Assembly (NCBI GenBank): GCA_030849805.1
Contig: JASANZ010001730.1
Span: forward strand, 1 to 12,396
Reading direction: 5' to 3'
DNA: 12,396 nucleotides
DNA from: Sergeia podlipaevii
Taxonomy: Eukaryota; Euglenozoa; Kinetoplastea; Trypanosomatida; Trypanosomatidae
This document shows, in pieces, positions 9,001 to 12,396 of the stretch (position 1 is its first letter; the number at the start of each line of letters is the position of its first letter). Made by a program: the position numbers and the translations under genes. The notes under the pieces were generated by a model. It did no database searches, was not told the origin of the DNA, and saw only the letters and a program-made list of their open reading frames with translations.

Positions 9001-9867
9001 ATAGGGATGCACCGGAGGTAGGGTGGCGTTATCACTAGCGCCAACTGTGCACCGGCCGCTCCTACCGCACGATGCCTGAGGTGGCATGGCGAATGGGACC
9101 GCGCCTTGTCCCTGGCGAGGTGTGTTCAACAGCACCATGGACACGCACATCGTAGGATCCCACACCTGCTGCATGATCTGTGCCCGTGTAGCAGGTTCCA
9201 TAACGTTGGTATCCAGCCAGTGCTTGATTGCGATGACCGCCTCACTACGAGCGCGTAGTGTCGTCTCGATCACATTAAGCAGCGCGCTGACTACACTCGG
9301 AATGCGATCTGCATACACAACACCGTTGCGCGACACATTATACGCCGACTTACCAAAGTCAATGGTCACGACCAGGTGATAACGCTGGTATAGCGTCTCG
9401 ATGGGCCAACTCCAGTACGAGGCCTGTGAAGCTGGACTGTCCCACGGGTGCTCATCTAACTCATTCATGTCGTTTACATGCAATGGTATGCTATCCATAA
9501 AGTGTGTAGAGTGAGCTGGAGAACAATCTGCTGTTGCAGGAAACTCATTGAACTGCGCATCTGGTGAGGGGAACGCACTTGGCCCGCCTGAGGCGGCATA
9601 AGTGTTCTCAGTGCTTGGTGAGACTGGCACTCCGCGGTCATAAAGACTACGTTTGAGTTCATCAAGAGTGCGCACCAGGTTACGATTAGAGTTATACTCG
9701 GTTCTGGAGCTACTGCTGCCAACATCTACGCTCACTAGGTTGGGTGCGCCACTGGGGTGATGAAAGATGCCGCCTCTGTGAAGCGCATACTCCACCTTGT
9801 CATGCGTACGGAACTCATCAGGGCTGTTGAACAAGAGATAGCGATTCACTGGGGTGGCGTCCGTCAT
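1..9867 (-). CDS. Giant SZT2-like protein, 3' end outside the window (partial)
   Basis: One reading frame stays open for 3,289 codons from the ATG at 9867-9865 to base 1, with no stop or frameshift found on reading it through. An in-frame TAG at 9873-9871 lies two codons upstream of this ATG, so it is the first possible start in frame. Visible parts: a Ser/Pro-rich leader to about residue 150; a hydrophobic strand ending IDFGKS (164-174), then a hairpin and helix; a second strand VVVIDNIS (398-405). These resemble two core strands of a degenerate VWA-like domain. Later landmarks are Q-rich linkers (832-836, 914-919), an acidic Ser-rich linker (about 1422-1442), a patch starting LPLLMKVQ (1451), a Cys/His cluster (1757-1826), an ADDEERDIFHYLRL patch (about 1950-1963), an Ala tract (2138-2152), and a Gly/Ala/Ser-rich stretch near 3180-3245. 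No transmembrane segment or signal peptide stood out. Animal SZT2 is a KICSTOR scaffold of about 3,400 residues acting on GATOR1/TORC1 at the lysosome; similar size and N-terminal pattern suggest kinship. DEPDC5/Iml1 also has a VWA-like N-terminal region but is about half this length. The reading frame is near certain; the family is moderate inference. Confidence 0.93.
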   Translation of the reverse strand, partial: MTDATPVNRYLLFNSPDEFRTHDKVEYALHRGGIFHHPSGAPNLVSVDVGSSSSRTEYNSNRNLVRTLDELKRSLYDRGVPVSPSTENTYAASGGPSAFPSPDAQFNEFPATADCSPAHSTHFMDSIPLHVNDMNELDEHPWDSPASQASYWSWPIETLYQRYHLVVTIDFGKSAYNVSRNGVVYADRIPSVVSALLNVIETTLRARSEAVIAIKHWLDTNVMEPATRAQIMQQVWDPTMCVSMVLLNTPRQGQGAVPFAMPPQASCGRSGRCTVGASDNATLPPVHPYATSDAHTGVADSVVFFPPDHIRFSPFTTQDDEKDEDVDGCFGISILTRSDARALLNDENFVEQLSATLAMYESVCRERTLADWPESSISKSLEYLVRTAPESAAECTTVVVIDNISPSTVCSDTLSFLESVVRRKNIIISVVALNRTLSFDSPQLSPLSQFISSVGGFAVHVDYWLALAAVRLNREWCHRFEGARCLAQQLFVQLVSSFPVCSYGISQHAVLTEGSGELGSGVPLYAGNQDFLRDFTFNGTALSLLRSMAIARFNEGWSVLLDYLNESTAGHLVARTQHSFHRGTLTFQYEMDVNKPVVYRRLLISGTKALVEHFCRIRCEEYSTASGQTDSGAGSWLAYLTLLRLQLHAWVKAEEVALRLLSSAVLNGNSNVALIAPELPTLSGFSGVMSEWLSVATVTSFGVFFQYDPLPSVLTMNRTSSWAIQAVSSTTTARECIRAAMLQQHQPVVMSVNSPVSVANTDGDGMAFMSLLSKPGCVAYVVQFFDFQTGTAAGLAGGFECRVSFIACDAASQAKIVTQLISVIKDASSEPQQQQQGTSGSTSVVTGSGGLQRGKRVVIRCSTSLANLQALLLCMVTVAPRRLELLACHSEALMGISAGTRGVVPGSASRKSLQPQQQQAVIKGPWATLQRCMRNPYVVFPWVLASALSFRWTFATLEPTNNGINGGGPGGAAGPDAYVAEVFNLAVMRRLRNGYRLLMCYSTALKAVLHLTRGLPSGLTVNLFDVVEVQSAASGSSSGGDVVHISRLITPHSLINTSLWDWMCDVQEDWHIATTLHTYRIFSTQVSMVERRVHVHALRHAGMTPITARVESMLPYLTSTHTQVLELHSPSTLAAGEPSTFHSRRRKKEASAASGNLGLRVKLVQLLSAMSDCCAVVRADALHSSYAQILSSGSAPLPRNARVQVAIMFPLRNQTITLMLSLLEDTPEGTKTGVVKVAIASLNRALLQYGLLRQYSRGVTVPDEAHQPDCPPDRDVVHAVCHMLNTFSSVYTTYGLVSLLNPRRGAGRRGGAAHAATHKDEETIVRDIKEGFGFLSTYVAEVDVTSLLSVVEGRYGSQGVNNDAQGDYQMLKNILAELFEDLAVGFPSSAPTLLLPLHRIAHRSSSKFSSSYQHVDGVAVAAGSSSNEDTVSSSDSSDGDTLHTTQATDSLPLLMKVQAVVLTQSNEVECGFWISARSCFENNPRKEKETRWLEDNAEWSAESLQNESETSRRLVLRVFVKTTAPDMFDLFKDACFTPSSEVVRTVMRSLIVKFSSLEAATYNNSSTSASARVFSAGALQSFSSQDLGEPIFLDDTLSLKKTEQCRALCHDFGAFPDRIRSAVMGIVSRWTTHLASYTLECAFLCSSYTALRTLVSSEGSPSQDAGVVTRTMKSSSDTAVIAEAGTRSYFLHSSASISSAAAGIMGLHSLLHRVVSPALLSSNSFVRVEFPVLFTQQATNYRTVNPIEAALDVFRRCEEEDCMCVVRTAEFMYTFVPYGVYFDRRWLLVAGDIHAGEAAQNNKARILGYGSKGLSTMCNCLCAHIHKKIAQVSQLHLLRQLRESQYASAELIPDFWGDQFCSSNSGSSSGGQIASQGTSKMAPVLTSNAKDDTLDSSTPAFYLRGFSVLEIPIYYKLQHQCKRILTRITTNSSRLELFNVFNREQCYVVADDEERDIFHYLRLVFVKDIFTTISTTVPSPPVMPSNRCPLLVVQLFCATANPIIARPLQKLQDFCYLLAVQELQGHLNYVQHKMISFNDLVFLQNNRLETLTLDSAEIFPPTLCEPGSGESATQLAVMMLFINLRENKFKQFDVHSDQAHATSNFVEHYSLEKDPREEAGAAAATADGSSGKDVDLSASATAAAAAGAAATTLSGHAASSAETDGRVLRFVKVVDGVTDVLVSCAIRFRTGSTRIDVEQYLTRIPAERYINGESEQGTLAELREHVADTRAQLSFYGLSAASQLPENVLGAAGTQSSEALTATAVPHLVDELMATCATLSTRENLILRHHTFPLDEMGPALLPILIERLCGALSPLAPRCFQSPCEGANAHALWHFPWIWKERLQNDPLADQNVFYITCGYRIMGESASGNYAEETEEAESPKDTECRKKQAEVSATRTIPFSHPDLPISTTTVEEAHAGLLRECGLVPSSGAAAPGSYVVVKLSLLEGMSLAMFNLRDANFLMRLLAYVVSELVEKSSLLDEILLQRLGYGIPSSFTEVGLALHCCGDTRNVIRIKPLSIHADYYRRRVNHAHFRARNHAQDDLLTIMMEGLYNRGLVVNYSFAMEDGVKALFDECPHLSLAQCEKTLQDLIESGALVLDTSSALVAQRPLAHVMGGGAAPGKELPGVPRGRTRHYGNCRLAETSGAPADALIACDYHRHVLAAHVIAEAQNARSGVAEVLSRCDELWRSLADGTALTRELTTCIVSLQMKSKEVFGARVPDFFLRREQGISSEDEKLDSTLPELARQSPGYCIGVNESLKAYMMRLRAQFPGMCVIEVDPNDPQYRADPVVASRLCCRYGKVVVPDTNATGGEASEDAVLFCPHLYYGVMPLVDLVQRNEHMHARYEGAFAACASGDPQSLLQSPIASTGLLIVEVGLQVVHFALDLFVINGKSLPPGLTAQVAADFKHQLMFDSVLYDVSVLRFVERIHRFADVLPAQQRLSTAVANLVKYHPTPPFGSVNMAATFRVTDPRIMRLKNLPPSPSLPGRTEQQQLYQLGSGEMLLLPPTSKPTLRRERTGEVYSYCGVIVWESAQLLVLLASVMPCGAGSLLHSMAACSSTTSGADHTYMAQLTEHARQLLLSQLFDSTQQERLHAAWDKVLSEPATGPVLLPSYDEMELLRQHSYRVHLDTQQYPLLLAVETAVWSTDEDACALYKVQQRLFPHHVVRVIWKKRGTSMGAMPGAPMTSSVSQAVGHASSGGASSSAMNVAVGGPSSLTTAVSAGLSAAKDASSGAGALYDKKLDGHRLSSHVDFASLPERVIFTFAPHNRDGSVFIAMECVYCDTT
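3412..3456 (-). repeat. Imperfect trinucleotide repeat coding an Ala-rich tract
   Basis: Fifteen codons, mostly GCA with ACA, TCA, GCC and GGA interruptions, code ASATAAAAAGAAATT (residues 2138-2152). On the plus strand it reads as a run of TGC/TGT triplets. It sits in a low-complexity linker (about residues 2120-2160, rich in Ala, Ser, Thr) between more ordered stretches. The length is a multiple of three and the frame is kept, so it looks like an in-frame expansion that is tolerated in a loop. Confidence 0.85.
4390..4599 (-). other. Cys/His cluster inside the giant protein
   Basis: The encoded segment (residues 1757-1826) holds C1757-x4-C1762-x-C1764 and, 53 residues later, C1818-x-C1820-x-C1822-x-H1824-x-H1826, in the contexts CEEEDCMC and CNCLCAHIH. 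Eight potential metal ligands in 70 residues is unusual for the rest of this protein, where Cys is scattered. Between the halves lies a hydrophobic strand-rich stretch that includes FMYTFVPYGVYF. It may be a zinc-binding or structural site, but it matches no named zinc-finger spacing I recognise, and Cys clustering can be chance in a chain this long. Confidence 0.4.
7111..7128 (-). repeat. Short Gln-rich tract (QPQQQQ)
   Basis: Codons for QPQQQQ (residues 914-919), with a run of four CAG triplets, form the second Gln tract within 90 residues of the Q5 tract. Together they bracket the more ordered segment around residues 850-900. Likely a linker. Confidence 0.8.
7360..7374 (-). repeat. Short polyglutamine tract (Q5)
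   Basis: Five CAA/CAG codons give Q832-Q836, followed by Gly/Ser/Thr-rich sequence up to a basic segment (GLQRGKR). This is a probable flexible loop between folded parts of the giant protein. The mix of CAA and CAG makes it less prone to slippage than a pure repeat. Confidence 0.8.
8520..9380 (-). other. Degenerate VWA-like N-terminal region of the giant protein
   Basis: This stretch encodes about residues 163-450. It opens with a hydrophobic strand HLVVTID (164-170), a short hairpin with NG, and an amphipathic helix ending near ALLNVIETTL. A Pro/Asp-rich loop follows. A second strand, TTVVVIDNIS (396-405), precedes a helix and a third strand, IIISVVALN. The order strand-D, hairpin, helix, then strand-D, helix, strand matches what I remember of SZT2 and, more loosely, of the DEPDC5/Iml1 N-terminal region. 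A canonical metal site would read D-x-S-x-S at the first strand. Here it is D170-F-G-K-S174, so the first Ser is Gly, and the second strand has IDN rather than TDG. Metal binding is therefore doubtful and a scaffold or protein-contact role is more likely. The domain borders are my estimate. Confidence 0.45.
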
Positions 9868-9878
9868 TGACTAAACAT
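9864..9878 (-). promoter_or_regulatory. Four-codon upstream ORF whose stop overlaps the start of the giant gene
   Basis: On the minus strand an ATG at 9878 opens ATG TTT AGT CAA TGA, and the TGA shares its bases with the main start as ATGA. Reading from each candidate splice acceptor (near 10040 or near 9911-9928) to the main start, this is the only upstream ATG. Scanning ribosomes would meet it 11 bases before the main start and terminate exactly on it. Upstream ORFs in kinetoplastid 5' UTRs can lower translation, and overlap of this kind can allow re-initiation. The sequence is certain; the function is inference. Confidence 0.55.
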
Positions 9879-9892
9879 AGACACTTCTCCAG

Positions 9893-9906
9893 CTCTCTCT
9901 CTCTCT
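9893..9906. repeat. CT/GA dinucleotide microsatellite
   Basis: Seven perfect CT units on the plus strand read as GA on the minus strand, placing a GA-rich run in the presumed 5' UTR of the giant gene, 26 bases before its ATG. Such simple repeats are common in kinetoplastid UTRs and likely vary in length between strains. Confidence 0.85.
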
Positions 9907-9910
9907 CCCT

Positions 9911-9977
9911 CTATCCTATGAAGAAGCTCACGTAAATGCCAAAACGCAAGATTGCAAAGAAGGAAAAAAAAAAGAGA
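9911..9977 (-). promoter_or_regulatory. Polypyrimidine tract and AG acceptors nearest the giant gene
   Basis: A 22-base homopurine run on the plus strand (9956-9977) reads as a polypyrimidine tract on the minus strand. The first AG after it is at 9928-9927 (GAG), followed by TAG sites ending at 9916 and 9911. Use of these would give 5' UTRs of about 59, 48 or 43 bases. Trypanosomatid mRNAs are matured by spliced-leader trans-splicing at such tracts. GAG is a weaker acceptor than CAG, so this site competes with the one near 10040. Confidence 0.5.
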
Positions 9978-10039
9978 CTACAAGACAAAGCTAACCAGAA
10001 CTAACGATACTCGTTTGCGTGTGCGCGTGTGTATTCTCA

Positions 10040-10060
10040 CTGTGGAAGGGAAAAAAAAAG
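10040..10060 (-). promoter_or_regulatory. Strong candidate trans-splice acceptor (pyrimidine tract plus CAG)
   Basis: Read on the minus strand, bases 10060-10040 are a pyrimidine run of 17 ending directly in ACAG, the best textbook 3' splice site in the gap. The AG is at 10041-10040. Use of this site would give a 5' UTR of about 172 bases for the giant gene, containing the 9956-9977 tract, the CT repeat and the single upstream ATG. Choice between this and the other acceptors cannot be made from sequence alone. Confidence 0.55.
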
Positions 10061-10099
10061 TTACTAGTGATTGAAAGAAAAGCAAAGTTACTATTCCCG

Positions 10100-10165
10100 C
10101 TGCAGCAAAGACAGAAAGAATGGTACATAAGCAAGAACGGAAGAAGGAAAGAAGAAAAAAAAAAA
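10100..10165 (-). promoter_or_regulatory. Distal polypyrimidine tract with CTGCAG acceptor
   Basis: The longest homopurine run of the window (10139-10165, 27 bases on plus) reads as a T/C tract on the minus strand. The first CAG after it ends at 10100, about 38 bases downstream. It could be an alternative acceptor. In trypanosomatids polypyrimidine tracts also set the polyadenylation site of the gene upstream, so it could equally define the 3' end of the helicase mRNA. Confidence 0.4.
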
Positions 10166-10469
10166 TCATAAAGTAGCAAGCCATCAAAAATACGTGCATC
10201 TGCGTGTGCTCGTAGTCTTAATCAGAAACTTCCCCGACAACATTGGCCTCCATCTCAAACCAACGTACGTCGCTCAGCATTAGTCAAGACATCTCCTCAC
10301 CAGGTATCATCACCAGAGACAGACACAAAACTCGTGTTTGACAGTTGTTTACTGTATGTTAATCGTCAGCTTACCACCAATGCTTGAGTGCACGGCCCAT
10401 CTCAACCTCCCACAATACATCTCCAGCTGTTTGTAGGAACTGAGTGCATACCAAGCACTATCTGCCTCA

Positions 10470-10481
10470 TTTTTTTTTTTT
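10470..10481. repeat. T12 run (A12 in the helicase 3' UTR)
   Basis: Twelve consecutive T on the plus strand read as A12 on the sense strand, about 150 bases after the helicase stop. It abuts the small hairpin on its right. It may lie near the polyadenylation site or be a simple homopolymer of the UTR; kinetoplastids use no fixed AATAAA signal, so the site cannot be placed. Confidence 0.85.
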
Positions 10482-10501
10482 AAGTTTAGTTAGTTAAACT
10501 T
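10482..10501 (-). other. Small AT-rich hairpin in the helicase 3' UTR
   Basis: A perfect 7-base inverted repeat (AAGTTTA at 10482-10488 and TAAACTT at 10495-10501) encloses a 6-base loop. In the RNA it would sit immediately 5' of the A12 run. With mostly A-U pairs it is weak. It could be a 3' UTR element, but the geometry resembling a terminator should not be read as one in this type of genome. Confidence 0.4.
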
Positions 10502-10630
10502 GCGCTTCTTCCTAGCTCACAACAACAACTCATCAACACAACACGTCTCACTGTCTCTCACTCTCCCACGCACGTGTACAAGTACCCTACTGAAATAGCC
10601 CTTTCCTCCTATTTAGCGCTGAAAAACATG

Positions 10631-12396
10631 TTAGCGCTTCCGAGCGGTACGAATCTTAGAGGCTACAGCCTTGAGTGGATCTGACGGCGCCTTCTTGGTC
10701 ACTTTACGAAACTTGGCTGCACGAGTTTGGCCTGCCCGCACACGCTGTGTGTACGCATCCACCTCCTCCACATCACCAAGCTTCATGTACGTAGGAACAT
10801 CTAGCAAGTTGCGCTCAATGCGGACCTTCTTCGACGAACGCTGCACAACACGCTTAAGAGCATCAGAGTCCTTCTGGGACATGTGGTTGGCAAGATAGGA
10901 ACTCCTGCTGAGCTCAGCGGCCACAGTGGCGACGCGCAACTTTCGAGTCGAGGCGCGCGTAACGTTGCCAAGAACTGTATCTACACGGTACTGCAACTTG
11001 GCGGACTCTGTGCGCTGCATCTTCTTGAAGGGTTCCACTGTGTCGCCTCTAGACTCGCAGTACGCGCGCAGTGGTTTGATACTCTTGCGCGCCTGGGGCA
11101 CAGTGAAGATGACTATAGATGTGCCCTCCATCCCAGCGCGTCCAGCGCGACCAACACGATGAGTATAGCGTGACAGAGAAATAGACGATGTAGCATCGAC
11201 ACCGTCAAACAAAATAACGTTGCTAACCTGAGAGAAATCAATACCGCGGTGAAGTGCAGATGGAGTCTCAGTCGTGCCGCTCTTGGCACCGCGCCGCTGT
11301 CGCTTTTTTGCCGACTCACCGCCTTCGGAACCTCCGGCAGTGCTGCTGCTGTCGATAGACATCTGCAGCTGCTCAGCACTCTCAAGGGTACCGTCGGTGC
11401 ACACAAGCGTCGACACTGCACCAGACTGGAAGCGGCGAAGAGTGTCCAGGCGAACATTAATCGGCAAGTTTGCGTCGTAAGCCAGCGTAGCCACACCCAG
11501 CTGCTCGAGAAAGTGCTGCAGACGGTAAGTTGCCTCGTCCTCCTCCACGAAGATAAGCGTCTTGCCCTTGATGAGAGCCAGGCGATACAGCGCGTAAAGC
11601 AACGTATGGCTGTGGCACTCATCTGTGGCCACAAGGTAGTGCTGGTGCAGGGTCTTCTTGAGGTTGTCACGCACCATAACACGAGACTCAAAGACTGGAC
11701 CAACAGCGCTGCTGACATCTGCGGGTGCCGCGGCGGATGCACCGTGTGGTGAGTCATCTGCCTCAGTAGTGAGGATTATATTGGTAGGGTTGCGCAGCAG
11801 TTGACCCTTGATCGATGCGACGCCTTCGGTGAGGGTGGCAGAGGAAAGAATTACCTGCAGAGATGAAGGCAGCAACGCCTGCACTGTGCGCAGCCCGTTC
11901 TCAGCAATAGACATGATCATATCAGCCTCATCAATAACGAGGTAGCGCATGTGCTTGAGAGTATCCGCAGTGATGGCGCCGGTGCGGCAGCTGCGTGCGA
12001 GGAGAGCAACTGTAGAGACAATGACGTGTGCGGCCTGCACGCGGCTGGCGGAAACGGCACCGCCGGAGGTGACATTCTCGATCACGAGACGCGGCTTCAC
12101 ATACTTGGCAAGGGTCTCTGTTGCTTCCACAGTCTGCTCGCACAGTTCAACTGAAGGAACAAGAATGAGGGCAACAGGGTTAGTGGCCGCATGGCGGTTG
12201 CCACGCTGCTCGCGCTCTGTAATGACGCGCTGAATAATAGGAATGGCGAAGGCGCCGGTCTTGCCAGAGCCCGTGCGCGACATAATGGAAAGATCCTTCC
12301 CCTTCAAAGCCAGAGGAACGCACGCGCTCTGCACGGGCGTCGGGTGGGCCCATGCTAGGTCCCGCAGTGCCTCAACAATACGAGAATCAAGCGGAA
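10631..12396 (-). CDS. DBP9: DEAD-box ATP-dependent RNA helicase, Dbp9/DDX56 type (N-terminus outside the window)
   Basis: The visible 587 codons run from the window edge (first full codon 12394-12392) to the TAA at 10633-10631. Counting from that edge: Q-motif end PTPVQ (18-22), Walker A SRTGSGKT (39-46, K45), motif Ia LVPSVEL, DEAD (155-158), SAT (185-187), HRGIDF (382-387, motif V) and HRVGRAGR (412-419, motif VI). All catalytic motifs look intact. The Dbp9/DDX56 mark is the insertion between the TD at 333 and motif V, here Ser/Gly-rich with a basic KKRQRR (363-368) that may be a nuclear signal. A C-terminal region with LQYRVD and a Lys/Arg-rich tail follows. The family acts in the nucleolus in early 60S ribosomal subunit assembly. 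A Ser/Ala-rich linker (about 209-235) joins the two RecA domains. The GTG at 12334 is an internal Val, because homology continues upstream of it; the true ATG lies beyond the edge. Helicase identity is secure; subfamily is fairly secure. Confidence 0.93.
   Translation of the reverse strand, partial: PLDSRIVEALRDLAWAHPTPVQSACVPLALKGKDLSIMSRTGSGKTGAFAIPIIQRVITEREQRGNRHAATNPVALILVPSVELCEQTVEATETLAKYVKPRLVIENVTSGGAVSASRVQAAHVIVSTVALLARSCRTGAITADTLKHMRYLVIDEADMIMSIAENGLRTVQALLPSSLQVILSSATLTEGVASIKGQLLRNPTNIILTTEADDSPHGASAAAPADVSSAVGPVFESRVMVRDNLKKTLHQHYLVATDECHSHTLLYALYRLALIKGKTLIFVEEDEATYRLQHFLEQLGVATLAYDANLPINVRLDTLRRFQSGAVSTLVCTDGTLESAEQLQMSIDSSSTAGGSEGGESAKKRQRRGAKSGTTETPSALHRGIDFSQVSNVILFDGVDATSSISLSRYTHRVGRAGRAGMEGTSIVIFTVPQARKSIKPLRAYCESRGDTVEPFKKMQRTESAKLQYRVDTVLGNVTRASTRKLRVATVAAELSRSSYLANHMSQKDSDALKRVVQRSSKKVRIERNLLDVPTYMKLGDVEEVDAYTQRVRAGQTRAAKFRKVTKKAPSDPLKAVASKIRTARKR

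Larger units (their letters stand above)
9868..10630. other. Intergenic region between the two genes
   Basis: These 763 bases lie between the helicase stop and the giant gene's ATG. Reading with transcription, the first part (10630 to about 10200) should hold the helicase 3' UTR, with an A12 run and a hairpin. The second part (10165-9868) holds three polypyrimidine tracts, the CT repeat and the upstream ORF. I see no tRNA, snoRNA or convincing small gene here. The base composition is clearly more AT-rich and more strand-skewed than the flanking coding DNA. Confidence 0.85.

Noticed and set aside
1..9867. Bacterial non-ribosomal peptide or polyketide megasynthase, or dynein heavy chain, as identity of the giant ORF
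   Set aside because: No adenylation, ketosynthase, carrier-site or repeated AAA/Walker motifs are seen anywhere in the 3,289 residues.
9978..10199. 73-codon hydrophobic minus-strand ORF that looks like a small membrane protein
   Set aside because: Its Phe/Leu-rich segments are produced by the polypyrimidine tracts (TTT, CTT, TTC codons). The T-rich signals explain the hydrophobicity without a gene.
10470..10501. Rho-independent terminator (hairpin plus T run)
   Set aside because: The stem is AT-rich and weak, and everything else points to a kinetoplastid nuclear genome, where this signal is not used. The T run is also on the wrong side for either strand.
9868..10630. tRNA, snoRNA or spliced-leader RNA gene in the gap
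   Set aside because: No cloverleaf, convincing C/D box pair or spliced-leader-like exon was found on either strand.
11113..11757. 214-codon minus-strand open frame in another frame of the helicase gene
   Set aside because: It overlaps the intact DEAD-box helicase, whose motifs are read in the true frame; the alternative product is rich in Arg, Ser and Leu with no motif.
12332..12334. GTG as start codon of the helicase
   Set aside because: Clear Dbp9-type sequence, including the Pro-Thr-Pro of the Q-motif, continues in frame upstream to the window edge, so this is an internal Val; eukaryotic nuclear genes also rarely start with GTG.

Overview
The window looks like a piece of a trypanosomatid (kinetoplastid) chromosome. 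The evidence is two very long intron-free reading frames lying head-to-tail on the minus strand, and a 763-base gap between them rich in homopurine/homopyrimidine runs. On the minus strand these runs read as polypyrimidine tracts followed by AG, as expected for spliced-leader trans-splicing of a polycistronic transcript. There are no bacterial-type ribosome binding sites and no introns. The species cannot be named from the sequence. Coding DNA seems only moderately GC-rich, which fits many trypanosomatids.

Layout, in the direction of transcription (right to left): (1) 12396-10631, a DEAD-box RNA helicase of the Dbp9/DDX56 type, complete at its C-terminus but cut at its N-terminus by the window edge. 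(2) 10630-9868, an intergenic region with the helicase 3' UTR (an A12 run and a small hairpin) and then three polypyrimidine tracts, which are candidate trans-splice signals for the next gene. A four-codon upstream ORF ends on the start codon of that gene. (3) 9867-1, one uninterrupted reading frame of 3,289 codons that runs off the left edge without a stop. It occupies 80% of the window and is easy to miss because it has no stop here.

The giant protein has no obvious catalytic motif. Its N-terminal part has the strand/hairpin/helix pattern and the later hydrophobic-strand-plus-Asp pattern of a degenerate von Willebrand A-like fold. Together with its size, this resembles SZT2, the giant subunit of the animal KICSTOR complex that positions GATOR1 to restrain TORC1. 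This is inference from remembered patterns, not a database match. If right, it would be a KICSTOR-like scaffold in a kinetoplastid. The helicase is a housekeeping nucleolar 60S-ribosome assembly factor. The two genes probably share a primary transcript because of position, not function, although both touch growth control and ribosome supply.

No RNA genes, mobile elements, CRISPR arrays or plus-strand genes could be supported.
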